Below, piece after piece: positions 8,801 through 17,400 of a stretch of DNA of 64,000 nucleotides; within the stretch, counting starts at the first letter, position 1, and each line of letters opens with the position of its first letter. Under the pieces are notes generated by a model. That model searched no databases, was not told the origin of the DNA, and worked only from the letters and a program-made list of their open reading frames with translations. The stretch is from DATIYF01 sp035517775 (GTDB taxonomy: Bacteria; Acidobacteriota; Terriglobia; Terriglobales; Acidobacteriaceae): NCBI GenBank assembly GCA_035517775.1, contig DATIYF010000123.1, forward strand, positions 94,084 through 158,083, in the 5' to 3' direction. The position numbers were made by a program, and so were the translations under genes.

Positions 8801-11419
8801 GACTGCCGGGAATTGCCCGTTACTCATGGCGATCATCCGGTCGAGCAGGGTTCGCAGGGAACCCTCGGCATGAGGCGCAAGCCCTGCGGTTGGTTGCAGG
8901 CGGCGTTCGAGCAGCGCCAAGACCGGCGCTATCTGCTGCTCCACTCTTTGATGGGACTTGTAGATCCACAGTAAGCTCTCTTCCAATCCCGGCGTGCGCT
9001 CCAGGCTGTGGACGCCGTAATGCGACAGGGCGCGGCGAAGCCGGCCGACAAAGTCCGGGGGAAGTCCCTCGCCGCCGGTCTCCAACATACGCAAATACGA
9101 AAACAGGTAGGCCTCAGCGCTCGGCTCCTCGCCGCTGGCACGGTGGTTCACTTCCGGCTCGCGCTGGAAGAGGGAACAGATGTCCGCAAAGATGTTAAGA
9201 ATTTCATCTTCGGTTTCCCTGATGTCACCGCTGTATATCGGACAATTTCGGTTCCATTGTGAGAGCATGCCCAGGGCGTGCTTCGGGTCCACATCGAAAC
9301 CCAGCATGAGCTGGCGAAGCTTGTCAAGGCTAAGGCGGCAACTGGAAGCGGTCGCTTCGTGATCCGAACCGCGCGGCATCTCGAACACTACTCTTGGTGC
9401 GGAGGCGGCCACCCCATCCCCCGCGCTGGGTTCGATCTGCATCAGGGGTGCCCCTGTACCCACTTGCACATTCGGAATGACCATCACCTGGCGCACTTTG
9501 CCGCAGAATGGAGCTACGACTTGCATTTCCATCTTCATGGCTTCCAACACAGCCAGCCTTTCGCCTGCCAAAACCGTGTCGCCCGGCTTGACCGCGATCG
9601 AGACCACTACCGCCGGCGCGGAGGCATGCACGATGCCGCCATCGTCACGGTCTATCTGGTGCGAAACACCGTCCACTTCGATCCGGTAACTCAATCCCTG
9701 GGCAACCGAGACCACGTGGAAACGGCGTTCACAGACAGTCAGCCAGTACTCGTAATCCCCAAGGCGGTTGATCTCCGCGTCAATGCGCGATCCGTTGATT
9801 TCTACGCGATACTGTTGCGGACCCAAGCGATAAGTTTTAGGAGAATAGGAATGGCCACGATAGCGCAGCTCTGCTGCCCGGCCCACCTCCACCCGCACCT
9901 GTGGCCGTCCCCGTACCGCCGACGCGTAGAACTGCGCCTGTTCCACCGCCAGTTGTTCGTCATAGGCTTCGATCGCAGCTTGCACCAAAGCCACGTCGGC
10001 ATAGCGTCGTGACAGGTGGTCACCGTTCGCGGCCAGGCAATCCAACCATCCGACATGGAACTCACCTCGTCGAACCTCATCGCGACCCAGCAACTCAAGC
10101 AGGAATGACTTGTTGCTGGCGCCGCCTTTGATAACCACCACGCTCTCGCGCAACGCTCGTTGCAAGCGTGATAGCGCCTCCTTGCGGTCGCGGCCGCAGG
10201 CGATGATTTTGGCGATCATCGAATCAAACTCGACCGGAACCGAATCGCCTTCCGCCACGCCAGTGTCAATGCGCACGCCTGGACCGGTGAGAATTCGGAA
10301 GCGCTTAATATCGCCGGGAGCCGGAGCAAACCCGTTGTCGGCATCTTCTGCATTCAGCCGCACTTCAATGGCATGTCCGATTGTGCGCGGCGGCTGGCCC
10401 TCTAACCGGCCACCCCGGGCAACATGAATCTGTAGTTTGACCAAGTCGAGCCCTGTGGTGCATTCCGTGACCGGGTGCTCGACCTGCAAGCGGGTATTCA
10501 TCTCCATGAAGGAAAACGTCTGGCTTTCGGGTTGATACAGGAATTCCACCGTGCCGGCGTTGTGATAGCCCGCCGCCCGGCTCAGCCGCACGGCTGCGCC
10601 GCGCAGTTCCTGATCTTGCCCGGCAGAGAGCGCGGGCGAGGGCGCTTCCTCAAGGATCTTTTGCTGGCGGCGCTGAATGGTGCAATCGCGCACCCCGACC
10701 GCCCAGATGTTGCCGTAGTGGTCGCCGATAACCTGGACCTCCACGTGACGCGCGCGCTGGATCAATTGCTCAAGAAACACTGTGGGGTCGCCGAAAGCCT
10801 TGAAGGCTTCAGCACGGGCACTTTCAAATGCTGCAGCCAGCTGGTCTTCCGAGACCACCTTGCGGATGCCGTGGCCACCGCCACCGGCAGTGGCCTTAAT
10901 AAGGATGGGATAGCCCATTTGCCCGGCACAGCGCCGGGCGTCTTCTACCGTCTCGACCGGGCCGCCGCTCCATGGCGCCACCGGTATGTGCACGCGCTCA
11001 GCCAGTAGCTTTGAAGCAATCTTGTCACCCACGCGCCGCATCACATCGCCATCCGGGCCGATGAACACAATGCCCATTTCCCGGCAAAGGTCAGCGAAGG
11101 CGGCGTGCTCAGCCACGAAGCCCCAGCCCGCCCAGACTGCTTCCGCGCGCGCGGCTGCCAAGGCGCGCTCCAGAGCTGCATAGTCTACGTAGCTGCTCTT
11201 GAGCTGCCCGGTATTCGCGTCGAGCACGTGCGCCGGGCCCAGGCATACCGCTTCATCGGCTTCGCGCACGAACATGGCGCGCCGGTCCGGTTCCGTGAAA
11301 AGCGCGATGGCCTTGAGAGAGGCGCCGTGTTCCTGATTGAACTCGCGGGCCGCATGAATGAAACGCATGGCGGCCTCGCCGCGATTCACCATTGCTACAC
11401 GTGCGAATTCGTAGTTCAT
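5825..11419 (-). CDS. Single-chain multidomain acetyl/acyl-CoA carboxylase (BC-BCCP-central-CT)
   Basis: This 1,864-residue protein should carboxylate acetyl-CoA (or propionyl-CoA) to the extender malonyl-CoA (or methylmalonyl-CoA). Domains in order: biotin carboxylase (residues 1 to about 460; GGGGHGIRKV ATP-grasp loop, EMNTRLQVEHPVTE); a linker; BCCP with EAMKMEM and biotinyl Lys at residue 629; a long central region (about 700-1300) with YRGLHPMMGKRLHLWRLSNF, which resembles the eukaryotic ACC central domain; and fused carboxyltransferase beta/alpha-like domains (about 1300-1860; ISAGAKISMDSG, GIGGYDRIMG). The order is that of fungal and animal ACC, not the four-subunit bacterial enzyme. 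The ATG has a GAGG site 5 bp upstream and follows the megasynthase stop by 36 bp. Confidence 0.87.
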   Translation of the reverse strand: MNYEFARVAMVNRGEAAMRFIHAAREFNQEHGASLKAIALFTEPDRRAMFVREADEAVCLGPAHVLDANTGQLKSSYVDYAALERALAAARAEAVWAGWGFVAEHAAFADLCREMGIVFIGPDGDVMRRVGDKIASKLLAERVHIPVAPWSGGPVETVEDARRCAGQMGYPILIKATAGGGGHGIRKVVSEDQLAAAFESARAEAFKAFGDPTVFLEQLIQRARHVEVQVIGDHYGNIWAVGVRDCTIQRRQQKILEEAPSPALSAGQDQELRGAAVRLSRAAGYHNAGTVEFLYQPESQTFSFMEMNTRLQVEHPVTECTTGLDLVKLQIHVARGGRLEGQPPRTIGHAIEVRLNAEDADNGFAPAPGDIKRFRILTGPGVRIDTGVAEGDSVPVEFDSMIAKIIACGRDRKEALSRLQRALRESVVVIKGGASNKSFLLELLGRDEVRRGEFHVGWLDCLAANGDHLSRRYADVALVQAAIEAYDEQLAVEQAQFYASAVRGRPQVRVEVGRAAELRYRGHSYSPKTYRLGPQQYRVEINGSRIDAEINRLGDYEYWLTVCERRFHVVSVAQGLSYRIEVDGVSHQIDRDDGGIVHASAPAVVVSIAVKPGDTVLAGERLAVLEAMKMEMQVVAPFCGKVRQVMVIPNVQVGTGAPLMQIEPSAGDGVAASAPRVVFEMPRGSDHEATASSCRLSLDKLRQLMLGFDVDPKHALGMLSQWNRNCPIYSGDIRETEDEILNIFADICSLFQREPEVNHRASGEEPSAEAYLFSYLRMLETGGEGLPPDFVGRLRRALSHYGVHSLERTPGLEESLLWIYKSHQRVEQQIAPVLALLERRLQPTAGLAPHAEGSLRTLLDRMIAMSNGQFPAVSDLAREVRYRHFDQPLFEQARKQVYDQVEQQLARMAANPEGADRHERVRELVDCPQPLVGLLSSRFASADLAMRKLMLEAITWRYYRIRVLENFHSFDVDGRSFVSAEYDHEGKRIRAFTTHTEYSRLSEAAAAMFPLIEKVPADQDVVIDFYAWHPGRLGDAEATQQELHSVLNHLGFPRSIRRIVVEVACPAHTQGAGGMQHFTYRPSVNGYEEEKLYRGLHPMMGKRLHLWRLSNFKIERLPSVEDVYVLHAVARENPKDERLIACAEVRDMTPVRDQAGRIVQLPHLERMLTEALASIRLFQSRRAPNQRLFWNRIFLYVWPPFNLERDELRDIVGRLAPATEGLGLEQVVVRARIPNPATGELRDMVVRISSPGGRGMLITFRPADRLQPIRPLPEYDQKVVRMRQRGLIYPYEIIKMLTPGGQHTRADFPPGDFVEHDLDAGGRLVPVTRPYGQNHANIVAGVIRNFTDRYPEGMTRVMLLGDPSKDLGALAEAECQRIIAALDMAQEMGVPLEWFPISAGAKISMDSGVENMDWIARVLRRLVEFTQAGGEVNLLVNGINVGAQPYWNAEATMLMHTRGLLVMTPKAAMVLTGKRALDYSGGISAEDNQGIGGYDRIMGINGQAQYWARDIDEACHILFRHYEHTYLAPGERFPRRAVTTDPIERDVQSYPHGQGEEGFTRVGDIFSDESNPGRKKSFDIRTVMMAAIDQDHAPLERWAGMRAAETAVVWDAHLGGYPVCLIGIESRQLPRLGFVPADGPDQWTSGTLFPQSSKKVARAINAASANRPVVLLANLSGFDGSPESMRRLQLEYGAEIGRAVVNFKGPMVFCVVSRYHGGAYVVFSRTLNENLEVAALEGTYASVIGGAPAAAVVFASEVENRARKDPRLKELSDAMVKAEAAEKGRLRVQWDELFKVVHSEKLGEMASEFDRVHSVQRALDVGALNCIIPPASLRPYLIGAIERGIAREQQVRTEKLQIRVVEAA

Positions 11420-11455
11420 AGAGGCCTCGATCGACGTGGATCTCGGCGCCCAGCG

Positions 11456-14400
11456 TCATGCCGCAACTGGCTCTCGCAACATTGCCGCGTGCAGGTTTTT
11501 CATAGCCTCGGTGTCAGCGAGGTTCGCTACCGCTACGGTGCGGTAGTAACTAAGCTGGAGGTAGCAGTTTCCCTTCGTATCGCCAACCTCAGCGTCAAAA
11601 CTGCCTTGCCCTGGATTGGGAGTGACCACCGCGTAAAGTCGCTCGGCTGTGTCTGGGATGTTCAACAGAGAGATACGATCAATGTGTTGCGGCAAGCCCA
11701 TACGACCTTCGAGGCCCATCTCCCAAACTCCTGCCGTCTGGAAGCACAACTCAATCAGGCGCGGGGCCATGATGGTTGGCAAGCCGGAAGGAACATGATT
11801 CTCCGGCAGATTCTTCGCCATCTGCCCGACCACTCGCTGGCCGTCCCACCATGCGCGCTCTACCACTTGATAGGCGGGTCCGTGGAAATAGAGACGATAA
11901 ATGTCGCTTGATTCGATAACGTTCCCGTCCGGCGTACCCAGCGCCGGAACGAACCTCGGGCGGAGAGATTCTTGCATCAGAAGCACGCGGGCAGTGAAGT
12001 GCGTCGTCACTTGCGGTTCTTCGTGGTTTGGCAATGACCTGCTTCCAAGCAGACGGCAATCCGCCACTAGGCCATCGCCTTGGGAATAAATCACAGCTTC
12101 GACCGTGACCGTGCGTGGTTCGCTGCGGTAGAGCTTGAATGGCGCCAGGAAATTCACCTCCTCGATGGCTGCAACGTGCCAGCCAGGAAGCAGCGCCAAA
12201 GCAGCTTCGGCGAAAGCTTCGAGGCCCATTACGCCGGGCAGCACCGGCGTGCCATTGATCTGGTGGTCGTAAAGAAATGGCTGAATCTTCGGATCAAGAG
12301 TGGTCTGAATCGTCAAAGGTTTGTACAAGCCTGCGCTCACGATCTTGCCGAGCATTGGGCCGCGAGACTGACTGGTCGCGGAAAGATCCAGTCCGCCGGC
12401 GTCATCCCACTCTTGCAGCAGAACGCCGAGCCGCTGCCCGATGACGATTTCGCCACGTGTTCCTCCTTGGGTAAGTTCGCGGCGAATCAGGGGTACACCA
12501 GCTTCCGGCGGAAGCATGTCAATCCCCGCCACCTCCATCACCTTGGGAATCGAGCCGCGGGTCGCCATGCCGATGCCGCCCCACGCAGTCCAGTCAATGG
12601 CGATGCCGCGCGTGGCTGGGCGAGTGGTACGGAAGCTGGAAGTGAGCTTGCAGAGCAGGTCGTTGGCTGAACTGTAGTCGGTCTGGCTGGGGTTGCCGAA
12701 GCGGCCGGCAATCGAGCTGAACGCCACCGTAGCCCCGAGGGGCATATCGCCAATCGCACGCAGCAGATTGAAGAAACCATCGGCCTTAACGTCGAACACC
12801 AGATCGAATTCGCGCGGCTCCTTCTCAAATAGGGCGCGGCTGCGGTCGAGTCCGGCCGCATGCAGGAGAATATCAATGCGTCCGCTGCGTTCGCGAACCT
12901 GGGTGATGATCTTGCCTACTGCCTCCGCATCGGTGAGGTTGACACTGAAGTAGTAGGGCGTGCCGCCCGCAGCACGCACGGCATCAATTGCGCTGCGCGC
13001 CGCTTGCGCCCGTTCCAAAGCAGCCAACTCTTTTTCCACCAGGGCTGGTGTGGCCCGTTCCCCACCCGCCTGGATACGGGAAAACAGCTCGCGCTTGAGG
13101 CCCTCCTTATCGGTGATGAAGCGCCGGAGATCGGGATTGTCAGGCCCAGGCTCGGGAACCAAGTCGAGCAGGTAGAAGGTGCCGCCGGATGCGGCTGCGA
13201 GGTCAGCCGTAATGGCCGAAACGATGCTGCCGGCAGCGCCGGTGATCAAGAAAACGGTGCTCTCGTTCAAGGCCATCCCTGGCTGGCCGTCGCCGGCCGG
13301 TCGCTCTTGCAGCCCCACCGTCCAACGCAGCCCGTTCTTGTAACCTATCTCGATCGCGCCGTTGTCGCGCAACGTCTCCGCCAAAAGCAGTTCGGCAACC
13401 TTTGCTGCTTTGCGGTCAGCTTCGAAGTCAACAGCCTTGACGTGTGCCTCTGGGCGCTCACGCTTGTAGGTCTTGGTGAAGCCCACAACCGCGCCCCCCA
13501 ATGGCGCCAGGGCGCCAGCTTCGTCATAGCCATGTTGTCCGCCCAGCCGCGTGGCGGAAACCAGGAACGTGCCGGGCTTTGCGATCTGCTCGTACAGCGC
13601 GCGCATCGCCGTGTAGAGCAGCTTGATGCGCACCCGCACCGCCTGGCGCCAGGTGGTGAGATTCATTCCACTGATCGGCCCTTCGTCATCCAGTGCGGGC
13701 AGCCAGTAGACCCCGTGAACTTCTCCGGCAGCCGTCCAGCCTTTGATTGTTTTGCTCAGAGAGTCGGCATCGGTCGTGTTCTCGATGTGGAGAACTTCGA
13801 TACCTCTAGCCTTCAAGAGTTGGGTAAGCGCCTCCGCGACCCCACCGTTGTCGGGCATCACAATCACGCGACGGCCGGCCGCCAGCGAGACGCCGCTCGG
13901 CTTGCAGCCAGCAAGCGGCGGACGCAGGATGGCCAGCGGCACGCGCCGCGGAATGCTGTTCGCAGCATCCAGACTGGCGAGGGCCGGGCGCGTCGCATTC
14001 ACCGGCGATGAAACAGGAGGTAACGGTGGCAATACGACAGGCTGCCTGGACGCTTCTTGGACAGCCGGCTCTTTCAACCGTGATCTCTCGACCGCGAACT
14101 TAATCACATGTGCCAGAGTTGAGAAATCCCGCAGTTTGAGGTTTTCATCGCGAGGAATGCCGTATGCCGCCCGGATCGCGGCAAGCATCTCCGCTTGCTT
14201 CACCGTATCAATGCCGAGGTCGGCTTCGAGGTCGAGATCCAGGTCCAGCATGTCTTTCGGGTAGCCGGTCTTCTCGGCGACAATCTCCAGCACTTTCTGC
14301 TTGATTGAGTCGTCCGTGGAAGTCTGTGTAGCGACTGGAGCGGGAGCAGATGTCAGTGGCTCGGCAACAGCGGGCGCCCCCGGGGGCGTGCCCGCGAGAT

Positions 14401-17400
14401 CAGGTCGCCTTTCCAGGACAAAGCGAATCACGTGGGCCAAGGTTGGATAGTCCCGCAACTTGCGGTTCTCATCCCGCGGAATGTTGTAGATCTCGCGGAT
14501 GGCGGCGAACATCTCGGCCTGTTTCACGGTATCAACCCCGAGGTCCGCTTCGAGATCAAGGTCGAGGCCGAGCATGTCTTTCGGATAGCCGGTCTTTTCC
14601 ACCACCAGCCGCAGAATGCGCTCCTTCACCGCATCGCCAGTGTTTTCCTTCACTGGCGGGGCTGGAATCGAAGGTGCAGGTTTGTTCTCATCCTTTATTA
14701 CGGCCGTTGCCAGAGGCGCCACAGGGGCCTCAGCCACCGCGACCAAGTCCGGCCGCTTCTCATGGACAAAGCGGATCACGTGGGCCAGGGTGGGATAATC
14801 CCGAAGCTTGCGGTTTTCGTCGCGCGGGATGTTATAGATCTCGCGAATCGCGGCAAACATCTCCGCTTGCTTTACCGTATCCACGCCAAGGTCGGCTTCA
14901 AGGTCGAGATCAAGGTCCAACATGTCTTTTGGATACCCGGTCTTCTCGACAACTAAAGCCAGGATGCGTTCCTTCACTGCATCGCCCGCAGCTTCTTTAC
15001 TTACCGGGTTCTGTTTAACCGGAGGCGCAACTTCAACCTCAGGCTTCGCAGCAACCGGCCGTGGCGGCTGAACTGGTGGCGGAGGGAGGGCAACCTTGAC
15101 CTCCACTTTCGCTTCTGCTGCCGGGGAAACCGGAATCGCCGCTTCTGTCTTAGCAGCAATCGCTGCTGGCGGCGCCGCCACGGGCATAGGCGTGCGTACC
15201 GGCACCGGCCGTGCCTCCTGGATCAGTTCAGCGCTCCGCGCTTGCGCCCCCTGATCGCGGACCCGCAGCGTGCGCTGCACAACTTCAAGCTCTGCCACCG
15301 GGCGACCAGCCATGTGACTGAGCCAAGTGTTCCAGGCGGAGATATTGGCTACGCGATAGGCGTAGCCGAGGTCGCGAGGACTGTTGTGCAATCCATCCTT
15401 GGTAGCCACCCAGCGAAGCAAGGTCATGCTGATCTGGGAACCGAATCCCGCGCCCAGCCGCAACGCGTATTCGACCGGATAAACGCCGCCCTTCGATAAG
15501 TTCAACGTACCCAACTCCGGATCAACCTCTTTGAAATTGGCAACCCGGGGCACGATGCCCGTCTCCAGGGCTTTAACCGCGAGCACATCTTCCACGCCGG
15601 CTCCCATGGCATGGCCGGTGTAACCCTTGGTGTTGGCGATCACAATTTTGTCCGCGTCGTTGCCGAACACATGGCGCAGTGCGTAGATCTCCGCCGCGGC
15701 GCTCCCGCCCCGGGCAGGTGTGTAAGTCTCATGGGAGACGAAGACTGTCCGCGGCGCAATCTCGTGGCGATTCACACCGCGTGCCTCCGCCTGGCTCATC
15801 AGATCTTCCATAATCCGGCTGATGTGTTGCACATCGAGCCGCGTGCCGTGGAAAGCGCTGTTGGCGGTAACCGCGCTCAGGACTTCACAGATCGGCGTGA
15901 TGCCGCGTTCACGCGCAGCCTCCGCACTCTCAATCACCATACCTGCCGCGCCCATGCCGATGATCATGCCGTGGCGGCGGCGGTCGAACGGTATAGCGGT
16001 TTCCTCGACTACGTCATCCGTAGCAGCCGCTCCGGTAGCCAGGAAACCAGCGCCCATCCAGTCGATGAGGTGGTCGCTGGTGATGTCGTCCGCCGAGATG
16101 ACAATCACACGATTGCAGCGTCCCGCGCGGATCCAGTCCCCGGCCAGACCCACAGCCTGCGTGGTGCTCGCACAAGCAGAGTTGACTGCCGTGTTGGGCC
16201 CGCGCGCTCCAATGAACTCGGCAAACTGCGAATGCCCCATGGGCAATACGCGGAACAGGTAACGGCGATCGAAAACGTACGGCTCCTTCTCGATGGCGTC
16301 TGCCAACTCTTCGATGCGGCGGTCCATCTCTCTTGCCAAAATGGAGTAACCGTCAGACTCACTCATCCCGGCGCGCAGGCTTTGCAGAGTTGCCAGTTGC
16401 TGGCGGCGGCCATAGTCAGCGTAGTAGCGCGACATTTCGTCGGCAAAGGAATCGAGGCCTGGGAATGCCGAAGCGAAAATTACGCCGGTGCCGTCGCGCA
16501 GCGCGTCGGGCAATGCCCAGCGGTCGGGCAGCTGCGTGCCCTTGCTGGTGGTCTTGTAATGCAGGACCAGGGGGATGCCGGCATCACGCAGGGCGTCGAG
16601 ACCGACTGCGATGGCCAGTTGAGTGTTACGATCGAGCGCCGCACGACGCTCGGCCGACACGCCGAACTCAGTCTCCAGGTCGAAGGTCCCGCCGCGACCC
16701 GCGAGCTTGATGACATCGGCGACATTGGTGATCGTCTCAAAGGCGCCGCCGTTGTCGTTCTTCACCAGGCGGGTGATGTGCTTGTCGAGCATGGCCTGGC
16801 GAAAACGCGTGGGAATCGCGTCGATGAACTGCTCGCCTCTGAGCAGGCGGGCAACATTGCGGTCGTCGAAGATGCGCTCCGTGCCAGGCAAACCCAGTGC
16901 CGCCCCGGTAATCGCAACCGGCTGGTTGATCGAGATGGGTTTCTCTCCGTGATAGATTTCCCAGCCCCGCTCCAGGACATCGGCGAACATGCGGCCGAGT
17001 TCAACATACCGATTGCCGTTGACCGCGAGTCTTGGCGTGGCATTTGCGGTTGCCACTGGCTTTGCTGCGGCTACTGGCCGCGCGCTTTCTTGCGAAGCTG
17101 GAATCGCCGCCGTGGCCGGCGCGACCCGCGCTGCTTCCGGTGTGCCCCGGCCTAATCCGGCCGCATACAGACAGCACAGCGCCTGGTTGAAGGCAGGAAT
17201 GTCGCCATTTTTGGGATGATTGGTGAACAGCGAGACCACATCGCCTCGCCCCCCGAGCACGTCTTCAGCAAATCCTTGCAACGCTTTCTTTGGCCCCACT
17301 TCCACAAAAACCCGGGCGCCGGCGTCGTAAAGTGTGCCCAAGCCTTTGACGAATTGCACCGGAGCCGCGACCTGGGTTGCCAGAATGTCGAGCATCTGGG

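Noticed and set aside
6272..11911. Plus-strand open frames opposite the carboxylase (for example 6272-7117, 9278-10012, 11105-11911)
   Set aside because: They are antisense shadows of a protein whose domains are unmistakable; no independent support.
16000..16300. KS2 as a chain-length factor (decarboxylated KS without Cys)
   Set aside because: The active-site Cys1267 and both His motifs are present, so I treat it as a condensing domain.
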